Positions 12,623 to 33,500 of a stretch of DNA of 64,000 nt are shown here, in pieces (the first letter of the stretch is position 1; every line of letters begins with the position of its first letter). Source of the DNA: Serripes groenlandicus (lineage: Eukaryota; Mollusca; Bivalvia; Cardiida; Cardiidae). The translations under genes were made by a program, and so were the position numbers. The stretch spans positions 190,001 to 254,000 of the forward strand of contig JASEVX010000084.1 of the NCBI GenBank assembly GCA_031761405.1. Reading direction: 5' to 3'. The notes below the pieces were generated by a model. The model made no database searches, had not been told where the DNA came from, and saw only the letters and a list, made by a program, of their open reading frames with translations.

Positions 12623-12724
12623 CTTAATCTCCAACGACTTAAGACTGAGCTATGACGTTAGTGCATACAAATAGAATACCAGCATGCCATTTACTTTAAA
12701 AACAAAATACAATGTCATGGTGTT

Positions 12725-12966
12725 ATCCCTTTCCCACATACCACAAGTAATCTGCAGCAGACGACTTTAGAAACACATCGAGGCAAAACTGTAAAGCACT
12801 CTATAAATGAAAATATAAGTATTTAAAATATTTGAAACTGAGTAGAAAAAACAAGAATTTGCTGAAATACGCGAACTATTTTCTTCTTTTGTATTCCTTT
12901 TTCTTGTCAAAATAATCGCTTGCTGCATAATGCGTCAGAACGTGTCGGTATGTGGAAAAGGGTTTT
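12725..12966. repeat. Hairpin MITE (family 1), second downstream of copy 1
   Basis: CCCTTTCCCACATACCACAAG and CTGCAGCAGACGACTTTAG at the left; GTCAGAACGTGTCGG and GGAAAAGGGTTTTG at the right. Counterpart at 27301-27535. Confidence 0.7.
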
Positions 12967-13299
12967 GACAAGATAAGAACATATAACACGTTCAATAGAT
13001 TAATTGAAGTGAAATAAGTTCGATTGTCACAATGAATAGAAGATGGCTGGTTTGCATTAACTAATGAATCCCTAGTCTATTCAGCTTAGATAAGACAAAT
13101 CCTGTCATATTTAATTGTTTATTATAGAGTTGTCAAAGCCTTTTCACGAGTCATGCCTTGGTAGTGTGCTACGTGTTATGTTAGTTTAATTGAATGCGTG
13201 CAACGTTACAAAGAACCTAGGGCAGAAGTAACAAAAGTAACTCAGATTTGATTGATTGAGTTGATTGAATTGAGTTGATTGATAGATTGATTGATTGTT

Positions 13300-13650
13300 G
13301 TTTGCGTTGTAGTGTTTACGCCGTTTTCAACCATTTTTAGGTTATTTCATGGCGTTTGCTGGGTAAGTCACCAGTACTACTGATCTCACATTATCGAGGA
13401 CTTTATGCAAAACGTGTTATAACTACATCTTGTTCAAAATGTAGTTACAACCGTTTTGCATGAAAACTATCGATATCCTGACACCAGCAGTCAGTCGTAA
13501 AAGCTAACCTCGTACCCTTAGCGCCAAGGAAGGCATTCATTTCTACCATTTTTAACGTCTTTGGTGTGACGCGACCGAGGATCAAACCCGCGACATCCCG
13601 CACTTCCTACCGAGGTGGATGCTTTTATACTTCACCACCGAGGCGTGTAC
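13300..13650 (-). mobile_element. SINE interrupted by a short hairpin, copy 1 side
   Basis: Body GACGCCGTTTTCAACCA-like at the left, CAAACCCGCGACATCCCGC head at the right. A hairpin of about 60 bp (ATGCAAAACG arms around a TACATCTTG loop) sits in the body at about 13404-13462. Counterpart at 27845-28200. Confidence 0.7.
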
Positions 13651-13779
13651 AAAGTCAGTTCAGGACAGAAGAGAGCTGGAAGGGTATGCATTCATTATGT
13701 TCTACGGTCGTTTTCAACAGTATTTCGATTATATTACGGCGAGTTGCTGGGTATTTTACAAAGTACTACCGATATTCTG

Positions 13780-14641
13780 TTTTTATTACATGCCTGTTTA
13801 TTTTCCGGTGGAAGTACAACACACATATTGACATTGCGCAGAAATACACCACGACAGATTAAAATTCCGTATCTAGTATGCGGTGTAAATACAAGATTGT
13901 GACGTCATACAGTGACGTAACCAGGTAGTGGTTGACGGATATTGGGCGGAGCATACGTATTGGAATGGCATTATGGAGGGCGTGGCGTAATCATTGAAGC
14001 GATATTCATCCCGCCCTTCATAATCTTAATTTTTACGTTAATCAAAAGTAGTAAACTCAATAAATTTTTCGGGAGTTCGTATTAACGACGCGTAGCATGG
14101 GGAAATCCATATCTTAGCTCGACCTACGGTCTCGTAAGATATCGATTTTCCCACGCTACTTGTCGTGGAATACGAACTCATTTATCCACCCCACAACATA
14201 ATATCTCCGTATTTCATTACATGCCTGTTTATTTTCCGGTGAGAAATACACACAAGATTGACATGCGCACATACACCACGACAGATTGAAAATTCCGTAT
14301 CTATATGCGGTGTAAATACAAGATTGTGACGTCATACAGTGGACGTAACCGGTTTGTGTGACGATATTGGGCGGAGCAACTACAGTATTGGAATGCATTA
14401 TGGAGGCGTGGCGTAATCATTGAAGCGATATTCAGTCCGCCCTTCATAAGCTTAATTTCTACGGTTAATAAAATGTAAACTCAATAAATTTTCGCTGCTC
14501 ATAGATTGTAGGTATGTAATAAAATGAATATTATGTTGTGTGGGGTGGATAATTGAGTTCGTATTAACGACGCGCTAGCATGTGGGAAATCCATATCATA
14601 GCTCGACCTCCTACGGTCTCGTAAGATATCGATTTTCCCAC
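13780..14641. repeat. Tandem units of about 470 bp, truncated by the gap (copy 1 side)
   Basis: Two partial units matching the array at 28300-29640, each with the segment GTGACGTCATACAGTGACG and the palindrome containing CTCGACCTACGGTCTCGTAA. Many single-base additions relative to the right-hand array. The sequence runs directly into N. Confidence 0.8.
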
Positions 14642-14841
14642 NNNNNNNNNNNNNNNNNNNNNNNNNNNNNNNNNNNNNNNNNNNNNNNNNNNNNNNNNNN
14701 NNNNNNNNNNNNNNNNNNNNNNNNNNNNNNNNNNNNNNNNNNNNNNNNNNNNNNNNNNNNNNNNNNNNNNNNNNNNNNNNNNNNNNNNNNNNNNNNNNNN
14801 NNNNNNNNNNNNNNNNNNNNNNNNNNNNNNNNNNNNNNNNN
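14642..14841. other. Assembly gap of 200 N
   Basis: A run of exactly 200 N, hence a placeholder of unknown true size. The left flank ends inside a tandem unit of about 470 bp that recurs complete at 28300-29640; the right flank starts inside a SINE body. The gap separates the two cathepsin copies. Confidence 0.98.
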
Positions 14842-14992
14842 ATGGCTTAGGATTGCCGGGTTAGCATTTCGACTGACTGAGTGGTGTCAGGATAAATGGA
14901 CAAACTGTACTGATAACTTACCCATGCAGTTAACGCCGTGATATACCTGAACACTTGTTAAAAGCGGCGTAAAACACACTGCAAACAAACTG
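14842..14992 (+). mobile_element. SINE 3' body emerging from the gap
   Basis: GACTGAGTGGTGTCAGGATA, then AACGCCGTGATATACCTG and AGCGGCGTAAAAC; the head is lost in the N run. Confidence 0.7.
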
Positions 14993-15067
14993 AGCATTCG
15001 ATATTCACGTATCAAGGAAACATCTGAACGTCGATTATCACCCTAAACAGTATACATATTGGTTGTA

Positions 15068-15262
15068 ATTGCAGTTTATTATTTCTCGTATGCAGACGCA
15101 ATTCGACACATTTCAGAACAGTGTGGCAAAAGGAGAAATTGTTTATTTTGAGCATTATTTCTTATTGCCACAATGTTTTCTCTAATAATTTTTAAGTTTT
15201 ATAGCGATTTTTCATATTTTCGCTTATATGTTTTCTAAGTCGTCTGCTGCAGACTGTTATCT
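15068..15262. repeat. Hairpin MITE (family 1), right of the gap
   Basis: GCAGACGCAATTCGACAC left, GTGTGGCAAAAGGAGAAATTG core, AAGTCGTCTGCTGCAGAC right. No counterpart is seen at the start of the window. Confidence 0.7.
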
Positions 15263-15264
15263 AT

Positions 15265-15585
15265 GGGAATTGATTGATTGGTTGATTGATTGATTGGTTG
15301 ATTGATTGATTGATTGATTGGTTGATTCGATTTTCAACAATTGTCAGTCATACCACGGCGGCCGGTTCACCTACCCATGTATTTGCTGACTTTTTAACAC
15401 CAGTGCTCCACATAAGTCTTTCCTAGCAACTGGCTGCTTTTCCACATAGACTGTTAGCCAGTTGTTGGAAGACGAAAGAGCTTGTCGCATTGACGTTTGT
15501 CATACATCGGAAATAATGTTCGCAGAGCTGGGGTTTGAACTCGCATCCCCTGGATTGACAGTCTGCCTACTAGCGGGGCTCGGAT
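15265..15585 (-). mobile_element. tRNA-derived SINE near the gap
   Basis: Long (ATTG)n tail at 15270-15327, body with AACTGGCTGCTTTTCCACAT, head CCGAGCCCCGCTAGTAGGC on the minus strand with a degraded A box. Confidence 0.8.
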
Positions 15586-15614
15586 TTGTGTGTGGGAAAG
15601 GATTACAAAACTTC

Positions 15615-15815
15615 TAAATCCTTTCCCACACACAGCAAATGATCAGCAGACGACTTTGAAAATGTCTACTAAAAAATATGAAAATTCTCTATATTTGTAG
15701 GTTTAATTACTGAAAAAAAAGTTGAAAACATTGTTGCTCGTTTTGAGCAATTTCTCCTTTCGTCACGATGTTTTCAAAAGTCGTCTGCTGCGCCTTGTAG
15801 GCGGGAAAGGGTTAA
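15615..15815. repeat. Hairpin MITE (family 1)
   Basis: CCTTTCCCACACACAGC left; GCTCGTTTTGAGCAATTTC core; AAAGTCGTCTGCTGCGCC and GGGAAAGGGTTAA right. It corresponds to about the first 240 bases of the window. Confidence 0.75.
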
Positions 15816-15862
15816 GGGTCGGTTTTAGCGTGGCGTGACCCATATTAACATATCAGCTGATA

Positions 15863-16100
15863 TCGAGGGCTTGGCGTGAAAGGGTTGTAACTAAAAAATT
15901 TTTTTTTTCTCCAAAGTTAATCCCCTCGCCATCAATTCTTTATAAGCGTTAGATCATTTTTCTTGGTAAACAATGGAAATGTAGGTGCCATTGCTCGTTC
16001 TGAGCAATGGCACATCAATTTGCATTGTTTACAAAGGGTTTAAAATTACCCCTAAACCAGAATAGGTTTTTAGTTACAACCGTTTAACGACAAGCCTTCG
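15863..16100. mobile_element. Related TIR element upstream of cathepsin copy 2
   Basis: Begins CGAGGGCTTGGCGTGAAA and ends in a decayed CCGTTTAACGACAAGCCTTCG; the same central AGGTGCCATTGCTCG hairpin. Older than the element at 10178. Confidence 0.8.
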
Positions 16101-16495
16101 AAAGAATGTTCGATTATTTACCCATCGCCACATACAACAAATACACGTATGCAGCAAACGACTTAAAAAAAAGTATAGAAAATCTCTATCAATGAAAGTG
16201 TTATTATTGAAAAGAGTTGAAACTATTGTGGCAAAAGTAGAAATTGCTTATCATAAGCAATTTCTCCTTTTGCCACGAGGTTTTCAAAACTCATCTGCTA
16301 CATATTTATTTTCTGTGGGAAAGGGTTTGAAGGTCTGTTTCCGTTTGGCGTGACTCATATCATCAATTTGGTGATGATCAAATATGTTGTTCGATTATTA
16401 AATAGTTTATCAGCACAAAGTCCAACACTATTGTTGTGTTGGGTTATGTCACTTTTTCTGATATCAGACGTAACAACTCAGGAGATTACATAATT

Positions 16496-16708
16496 CGTTT
16501 ACCCTTTCCCTCATATAGACGTTTTCTGCAGCAGACGGCTTTTTGAAAACATATTGACAAAAGAAGAAATTGCTCAAAACGAGCAATTTCTCCTTTTGTC
16601 ACCATGTTTTCCACTTTTAGTCATAGGTTATCCATTCAATTATAGAGACTTTCTATTTTTTTGACAAAACATGTTCAAAGTCGTCGTCTGCAGAATTGTC
16701 GTATGAGT
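16496..16708. repeat. Hairpin MITE (family 1), upstream of cathepsin copy 2
   Basis: Counterpart of the element at 816-1047 with the same AGAAATTGCTC/GAGCAATTTCT core, in the same position relative to the gene, so it predates the duplication. Confidence 0.85.
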
Positions 16709-17575
16709 TGATCATTAACCCTTTCCCACATGCAGGCACCTTCTGATGGTTATGTGCACCAGACGACGTTTGAAAACATTGTGCGACAATGGAAGAAATT
16801 GCTATAAAGTCGCGTATATAATAGGGTTGATAATTAATTAGATGTATCTACAGTTTTAACAGTATTAAACTTTCGGGTTTCTTAGACTAGGGGGCGATAG
16901 AGTCTCAATATATCGCCGTTACATATTGCATTGCATATGAAGCGAACAGTCAATATTGGGCCTATGTCCTAAAGTCCCCAATCTACTAGCAGACGCATTT
17001 TAACACATCTGCAGCAGACCACTTCTGACTGAAATCATGTTGTCAAACGAAGTCATTGGTCGTAATGATTTCTTTTTCCATTTGCTAGAATGTTTCAACT
17101 CTGTACAATAATTAAAATCATAATTCATAGAAATTTCCCAGATGTTTGCCTAGTTGTTTTCTTAAATCGTCTGCCACACTGTTACGGGTAAATAAATGGC
17201 AATAACGATTACTCCAGAGGCTTCAAGAACCTAGTCTTCTATGAGTAGCCTCCCATTACTAAACACCACATTTCGAGTTTAGAGGGATGTCTTGATATAT
17301 TTGTAAGTTATATATAATGTTGATGAAAGTATCTGAAAATCTGTTTGATTATTTGATTGTACTGTAGAACAATCAGCGTCAAATGAAAAGGAGTTTTGTC
17401 GCAGCCCCCCTCCCCCTTGTTCATGCATCAAAGCACTCTCTATTACATAGGCGCTCTACATTACCTGGAATGATGTTGATGACGACGTAAAAACTCAGTA
17501 AACATTGAAACAGACAGGATTGTTGTCTTGAAACACGTGGTAAACGGTTAAACTTAATTTGAACGTTCATTTCAG

Positions 17576-26051
<8,476 letters not shown>

Positions 26052-26053
26052 AA

Positions 26054-26265
26054 CATACAGACGCGTTCTGATACATACGTCTGCAGCAGACGACTTTTTA
26101 AAAAAAGCCATTGCGACAAAAGGAGAAATTGCTCAAAACGAGCAATTTATCCTTTTGCCACAATGTTTTTAACTTTTCTTTTCTAGTATTTAGATCTTAA
26201 TTTATAGAGCTTTTCCATGTTATTGCTAAGATGTTTTCAAAGTTGTCTGCATCAGATGTGTTATA
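26054..26265. repeat. Hairpin MITE (family 1) abutting the stop codon of cathepsin copy 2
   Basis: Same element as at 11425-11632; it starts about 3 bases after the TAA at 26049-26051. Insertion predates the two copies. No AATAAA was seen close by. Confidence 0.8.
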
Positions 26266-26474
26266 CCAACGACCAACAAATAATATATTTTTGTAAAAAT
26301 GGACACACTTTTAGTACTTCAAATACAATATGTTTGTTCCTGTGACTTGTTGTACTAGTTGTTTCGTTGCCTCTTTAAATACACTGCAACCATTGACTGT
26401 GATATGTACAAAATGATTGGTATTAAACACATGTATAAATAGCATTATATATGTCTTATGGTTCAATGTTTAAT

Positions 26475-26678
26475 TTGGTTTAATGAGGTTTTTCGCCGTT
26501 TCAGCGTAATTTCGGCTTTACCACGGCGACAGTTCACTTTTTCATAACCCCTGGGTAAACAAACCAGTACCAGGCTAGGAATTATGCCTTGCCCAAGGGG
26601 CATTCAACCATCGAGCCCGGGACGCCCGTTTCCAAATCTTCGTAGATATCCACTCGGCGACGGCGGATTCCTCAATGT
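26475..26678 (-). mobile_element. tRNA-derived SINE 3' of cathepsin copy 2
   Basis: Counterpart of 11866-12062 with fewer extra bases. Confidence 0.72.
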
Positions 26679-26901
26679 TTAATTATCAATTTTCAAGAAA
26701 TCTCAATGAATTTGATATTGTCTACTACCTTCATGTATGTATGCCGTTTTCAACAATATTTCACTTAGATCAGGGCGTTTCTTGGTTAATTTACCAGTTA
26801 TTTCGGTACTATATAACCTTAAAACAATGCATTCGTCGTAACGCTATCCCCGTTTCCCTAAGCGAAAAGGAAGGAAGCCATTTCTACCATTTTAACCCCC
26901 C

Positions 26902-27115
26902 TTAACCCATATACAACATATTTGCAGCAGAAGACTTAGACAACTCACAAGCCAAAATAAAGCAAACCGTTGTAAATAATAGTTTATTCATTAAATAGAC
27001 TTGACAGCATTGTGGCAAATGGAGAAATTGCACATTATGAGCAGTTTATCACTCTGTTTTCAACAGTCGTCTGCTGCAGAGGCGTCAGAAAGCGTCTATA
27101 TCTGGAAAAGGGTTG
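26902..27115. repeat. Hairpin MITE (family 1), copy 2 downstream
   Basis: As at 12293-12530, with fewer extra bases. It is followed directly by a tRNA-like SINE head on the minus strand. Confidence 0.75.
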
Positions 27116-27300
27116 ATGTATTTCGTATGACCCGACCGGGGGTCGAACCGTGATCTCCCGCTCCCAATGCGGGCGCTCTAACCTTACAATACCACACAGA
27201 CGCTTAATCTCAACACTTAAGACTGAGCTATGAAGTTAGTGCATACAAATAGAATACCAGCATGCCATTTACTTTAAAAACAAAATACAATGTCATGGTG

Positions 27301-27535
27301 TTATCCCTTTCCCACATACCACAAGTAATCTGCAGCAGACGACTTTAGAAACATCGAGGCAAAACTGTAAAGCACTCTATAAATGAAAATATAAGTATTT
27401 AAAATATTTGAAACTGAGTAGAAAAAACAAGAATTTGCTGAATACGAACATTTTCTTCTTTTGTATTCTTTTTCTTCAAAATATCGCTTGCTGCAGAAGC
27501 GTCAGAACGTGTCGGTATGTGGAAAAGGGTTTTGA
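27301..27535. repeat. Hairpin MITE (family 1), second downstream of copy 2
   Basis: Counterpart of 12725-12966 with the same ends and a decayed core. Confidence 0.7.
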
Positions 27536-27800
27536 CAGATAAGAACATATAAACACGTCAATAGATTAATTGAATGAAATAAGTTGATTGTCACAATGAA
27601 TAGAAGATGGCTGGTTGCAATAACTAATGAATCCCTAGTCTATTCACTTAGATAAGACAAATCCTTTCATATTTAATTGTTTATTATAGAGTTGTCAAAG
27701 CTTTTCACGAGTCATGCCTTGGTAGTGTTACGTGTTATGTTTGTTTAATTGAATGCGTGCAACGTTAAAAGACCTGGGCAGAAGTAACAAAAGTAACTCA

Positions 27801-27835
<35 letters not shown>

Positions 27836-27844
27836 AGATTGATT

Positions 27845-28200
27845 GATTGATTGTTTGTTGGGTGTTTTACGCCGTTTTCAACCATTTTTAGGTTATTTCA
27901 TGGCGTTTGCTGGGTAAGTCACCAGTACTACTGATCCACATATCGAGGACTTTATGCAAAACGGTTATAACTACATCTTGTTCAAAATGTAGTTACAACC
28001 GTTTTGCATGAAACTATCGATATCCTGACACCAGCCAGTCAGTCGTAAAGCTAACCTCGTACCCTTAGCGCCAAGGAAGGCATTCATTTCTACCATTTTT
28101 AACGTCTTTGGTGTGACGCGACCGAGGATCAAACCCGCGACATCCCGCACCCCCGAGGTGGATGCTTTTATACTTCACCACCGAGGCGGTACAAGTCAGT
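27845..28200 (-). mobile_element. SINE interrupted by a short hairpin, copy 2 side
   Basis: Preceded by (ATTG)n. The internal hairpin at about 27953-28010 pairs ATGCAAAACGGTTATAACTA with its complement and is flanked by TATCGA on both sides, possibly a target duplication. Then the SINE body (CTGACACCAGCCAGTCAG) resumes. Confidence 0.72.
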
Positions 28201-28299
28201 CAGGACAGAAAGAGCTGGAAGGGTATGCATTCATTATGTTCTACGTCGTTTTCAACAGTATTTCGATTATATTACGGCGATTGCTGGGTATTTTACAAG

Positions 28300-29640
28300 T
28301 ACTACCGATATCTGTTTTTATTACATGCCTGTTTATTTTCCGGTGGAAATACACACATATTGACATGCGCAAATACACCACGACAGATTAAAATTCCGTA
28401 TCTATATGCGGTGTAAATACAAGATTGTGACGTCATACAGTGACGTAACCGGTTTGTTGACGATATTGGGCGGAGCATACGTATTGGAATGCATTATGGA
28501 GGCGTGGCGTAATCATTGAAGCGATATTCATCCGCCCTTCATAATCTTAATTTTACGGTTAATAAAATGTAAACTCAATAAATTTTCGGGAGTTCGTATT
28601 AACGACGCGTAGCATGGGGAAATCCATATCTTAGCTCGACCTACGGTCTCGTAAGATATCGATTTTCCCACGCTACTTGTCGTGGAATACGAACTCATTT
28701 ATCCACCCCACAACATAATATTCCGTATTTATTACATGCCTGTTTATTTTCCGGTGGAAATACACACAGATTGACATGCGCAAATACACCACGACAGATT
28801 AAAATTCCGTATCTATATGCGGTGTAAATACAAGATTGTGACGTCATACAGTGACGTAACCGGTTTGTTGACGATATTGGGCGGAGCATACGTATTGGAA
28901 TGCATTATGGAGGCGTGGCGTAATCATTGAAGCGATATTCATCCGCCCTTCATAATCTTAATTTTACGGTTAATAAAATGTAAACTCAATAAATTTTCGC
29001 TGCTCATAGATTGTAGGTATGTAATAAAAGGAATATTATGTTGTGGGGTGGATAATTGAGTTCGTATTAACGACGCGTAGCATGGGGAAATCCATATCAT
29101 AGCTCGACCTACGGTCTCGTAAGATATCGATTTTCCCACGCTACTCGCCGTGGAATACGAACTCATTTATCCACCCCACAACATAATATTCCGTATTTAT
29201 TATATGCCTGTTTATTTTCCGGTGGAAATACACACAGATTGACATGCGCAAATACACCACGACAGATTAAAATTCCGTATCTATATGCGGTGTAAATACA
29301 AGATTGTGACGTCATACGGTGACGTAACCGGTTTGATGATGATATTGGGCGGAGCATACGTATTGGAATGCATTATGGGGCGTGGCGTAATCATTGAAGC
29401 GATATTCATCCGCCCTTCATAATCTTAATTTTACGGTTAATAAAATGTAAACTCAATAAATTTTCGCTGCTCATAGATTGTAGGTATATAATAAAAGGAA
29501 TATTACGTTGCGGGAGCGATAAATGTGTTCGTATTGCACGACTCGTAGCGTGGGAAAATCCATATCTTACTCGACCTTCGGTCTCGTAAGATATCGATTT
29601 TTCCACGCTACTTGTAGTGCAATACAAACCCTTTTATCGC
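28300..29640. repeat. Tandem array, about 3 units of about 470 bp, each containing a long palindrome
   Basis: Units begin near 28300, 28689 and 29158. Each holds the text around ATGCCTGTTTATTTTCCGG, GACGTCATACAGTGACGTAA and a palindromic block of about 170 bp (for example 29026-29195) whose arms are GGAATATTATGTTGTGGGG and its complement. The inner hairpin is AAGATATCGATTTTCCCAC facing GTGGGAAATCCATATC. The last palindrome (29496-29665) is diverged. Small ORFs here repeat from unit to unit and look non-coding. Confidence 0.85.
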
Positions 29641-29667
29641 TCCTGCAACGTAATATTCCGTATATAT

Positions 29668-29842
29668 TCTGACACCGATTCCTCAGAAAATAAATCAGAA
29701 GATGCCTCCGTCGTAATGCTATCCACTAAATCCTGAGCGCCAAGGAGGAAAGAAAGCTATTACTACCATGTGTTAAAGTCCTTGGTATACCCACCTTGGT
29801 CTCCCGTCTCCAAGGTGATCGTCTTATGACGTTCTTGGTTAT
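29668..29842 (-). mobile_element. Diverged SINE piece downstream of the 470-bp array
   Basis: CTGACACCGATTCCTCAG, GAGCGCCAAGGAGGAAAG and TTACTACCATGTGTTAAAG match the SINE body at 27845-28200 in the same orientation. The head is poorly preserved. Confidence 0.55.
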
Positions 29843-30011
29843 TGACCCGACACTCCAGGATGGAATTTGGTAAGACGTCTCTAGAAATATACCAGGGAAG
29901 CAGTAAGTTATCATTAAACACAAACATTTTAAAAGAACCAGTTTTAACCTTAACTGTTGCACTTGGACGATTTTCAATGTAATTCAAGGTCAATTCCGTC
30001 GTGATTACAGT
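29763..30011 (-). pseudogene. Orphan coding-like exon of unknown family
   Basis: On the minus strand, after a CAG at 30012-30014, an open frame of about 82 codons reads TVITTELTLNYIENRPSA, then a hydrophobic-rich stretch with FVFNDNLLLPWYISRDV and SILECRVNNQE, ending in a diverged SINE. Composition looks protein-like and there is no sign of a repeat up to about 29850. I do not recognise it. It may be a stranded exon of a lost gene. Confidence 0.35.
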
Positions 30012-30575
30012 CTGTATCTCAACACACCGTGTGTCTTAGCAACGGAGCCGGTGCAGATGACAGGTATTCATATATACAGTCCAACCAGTGTGTAAAGACC
30101 ACCCATGGGAATAAAACAATCTGGTCTTTGATCACAGGTCAGATTTGTGTATTTGGAAAAGGTAAAAAACGTGTGTCATCTCCCGATTATACCATTATTT
30201 TGTTTCATCGACAAATACTCAATATTTTCATAAAGCATCTTATGTCTAAAACGATGAAGCTAAATACATGTATGAAACAATACTTGGAACAGAATGATGT
30301 CATATTTCCAATATCTGTTTAACCCTTTCACAGATACAAAACATCTCAACATAAACAATTTCCCATGTTGTCATATGTTTTTTAAAATTCGTCTGATGCA
30401 GAGGAGTCAAAAAGCGTTTGTATGTGGGGAAGGGTCAATATTCGTCTTCTGGGAGGTAGGATTAATAGTTCAACAATAAAGACCAAGGTTCTCGTCGTGC
30501 AGAACTTAGATACGGGATAAAACTCACACGTTGGAAGTAACAGAAATTCACTTATCGTCTACTCGCGAAGGTGCA

Positions 30576-33500
30576 ATGATGTATTTAATTAAATTGTTGG
30601 TTTCTGCTTTCTTGTGGACTGCAATATCAGGTATATTTAGTTAAATATGTGTGTTTATAATATTATTAATTTTTTCTGTAATGTTTGTTATTCTCGTATT
30701 GGCATTTAAGAACATTACAACAATACGTTTGTATTACATTTATAGAAAAACAATTACATTTTAATTATATATAGCTGTAATGTATAAAGTGGAAATTTAC
30801 TTTAGAAACAAAATATATAAAAACATTTTGAAAAATCATTGTTCAATAACCATATGCCGTTTGCTTTTGACGCCTTATGTAGCAGACGACTTTTAAAATC
30901 ATTATGGAGCAAGAAAATATAGCTAAAAAAGCAATTTTCTTTTTCCGTAATGTTTCAAATCATTATCCAAAATTAATTTCAAAATGTCTAGATGTTACAT
31001 AATTCGTGTAAGAAATCACCGAAGCAGACGAATCTAAAATACTTGGATAAGAATTCGGACTTTAGAGGTTCTATTAAGTCCTCTCAATTGTTCAAACCCA
31101 TTTAGATATATCGTATCAAAATGGGTTTTTAAAAGTGTTTGCTATCTAAGTTATTAACGTAATTGATAAAAATCATCATTTTCTCTCGAAAACATTGAAA
31201 GGTCAATCATTTAAGGGTCTACCTCATAGAAAAAATACTCGGCCATTGTGTGTAGTCAAGTGTTTGGAATGCAGAAAACAAACGTTAGATGCACAGGCCG
31301 TCGTGACTTAACCCTTTCCCTCATACAACATTTCTGCAGCAGACGACTTTGAACATATTTTGTCAAAAAATAGAAAATCTCTATAGTTGAATGAATAACC
31401 AAAAGGAGAAATTGCTCGTTTTGAGTAACTTCTTCTTTACTCACTCTGTTTTCAAAAAGCTGTCTGCTGTAGAGGCGTCAAAAAGAGGGAAAGGGTTAAC
31501 TAAATTCAAATTCAAATTCTTTAATACTCAGAATAAATCCAATAATTTACATGGGAATAATACAGAACTTATACAACGGTTATGAAAGATAAAGTATTAA
31601 TAAAGAGGTAATCTCGAGGCAGTTTAGATCAATAGCTTACCATGGTATATGATATTATGATATATTTGTGTAAATAATATTAAGTAATATATGCATTTAT
31701 GTACGGATTACTAAATACATATCTAATTAGTAAATACATATTTAATTAATACATACTTTTACGTAGTTATCCAAAGTATATCACAATAGAATTGTCTGTT
31801 AGAAAAATTAACCCAATTAGATACTGACATACATCAGGAGGTCAATCAAAGAATAAGGAATCACTCAATCAAACTCCTATTTGGATAACATTTGAAGAAA
31901 ATATTTGATTATCTGGATATGTTGAAGAATTGTTTCAACTGCACCCCCCCCCCCCCCCCCCCCCCTTTACTCCCAAAAAACCCCACAAAAAACACACCGA
32001 AGAAGTAATACCAAAATACTAAAGGAAAATGCGACTTATTCTTATCACTTACTTTGCTGAATAAATTAAAAGATGCTTAAAAATGTCATTTATTCAGCAG
32101 AGTGATTCCCTCTTTTTGTTACTAGAAAAATTAGAATGATCAAATATTGGTATAAGCTTGGCAAAAATCCGGATTCCCTGATGTATAACTTATGTATAAT
32201 TGTAATAACATTGGCTCAAACAATTGTAATACATGGTCTGTTAATGTGAAACAATTGTTATGTGACTTAGGATTTCAATTTTTATCACACCACGTACCAG
32301 TAAAATATGTAAAAAATGCACAAAGAATGTTTTGGAAAATGAATATCACTTTATTCTAGTTTGACCCTATTATCGAAAATTAAGAAATATTATTCTGCCT
32401 AAATACTATTGTAAATGGCCAACTAGGCAAAAGTTTGTACAGCTGCTTAAATGTCAATCTACAATAGTTATGAGCAAGTTGGCTAAATTTACATACGAGG
32501 CTTTCATTTATCGCCAGAAAGAAAAGGACAATTCTGTATAACATTCCTATCTATATTGTAAAAAAAATTAAAAAAAAATAAAAAAAAAAATATTATATTT
32601 TTCTCATGTTATATAATATATATTGTTGTCCGCCTGTAAGGACTATAAAACACTTGTAATGTTTTTCGTCAATAAAAACTTTTGACTTTTGACTTTTGAT
32701 AAGTAATATCCGTTGATTGAATGCTTGAAAAGCGGACACCTATACAGCAGACAAAATTAATATTTTATGATAAGACTAAGAAGCATTTTCCTTTGGTATT
32801 ACTTCTTCGTTTTTTTTTTTATGTGTTTAATATTACCTCTTTATTAATACTTGGTAAGGTCTGTCGTAATAATGGATTTATTGTATGGCGTTTTACGCCT
32901 CTTTAAAAAAAAAAATCAGTTTAGTTTGAACAAGTTATTTTTCACCAAATAATTGTTTGAAAAGGGAATTATAAATTGAAAATTGGGATCTCTTTTCTAT
33001 GTTCAAAGTAGTTTCGTGACCTGGCCATATCGGAATAAACGCAATTCCTTTTTAAACCAATACAATCGAGCGATTCACAGTGCATTTGAACCAATTGCAA
33101 TTATTTTCTTATGAACTGGTTTTCTATCAACACAACCTTCTAGCATTAGGTATAGCTGAATATGGCCAAGACTTTAATTATTGTTCTCAAATGTTGTTAA
33201 AAGTTGCACTTTAGGAAGCAGAACAGTGAATAAATAAGTGCATAAGACAATCTTTGCCGCGCCCCGATTTCTCCGTCGGTTGCGACGCGGGCTGTCAATC
33301 CAGGGGTTCTGAGTAAACTCGGCGAATTCTATCCGACGTTTGACAAAAGTCAATGCGACACATTTCATTCCTCTTTCACCAATAGGCTAACAGTCTGTGT
33401 GAAGTGTTGAGTGTAAGTGTTTGGAGTATTGATGCGAGAAAGCCAGGAATCTCATGGGTAGCTGAACTGGTCGCCCTGATATGACTAAAATATTGTTGAA

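Noticed and set aside
14582..14941. ORF running through the gap
   Set aside because: Most codons are N; the frame is meaningless.
28695..29627. Repeated minus-strand ORFs (MLRPISS..., MSSYSTAS...)
   Set aside because: Same frames recur in each 470-bp satellite unit and have frame breaks between units; no coding signal.
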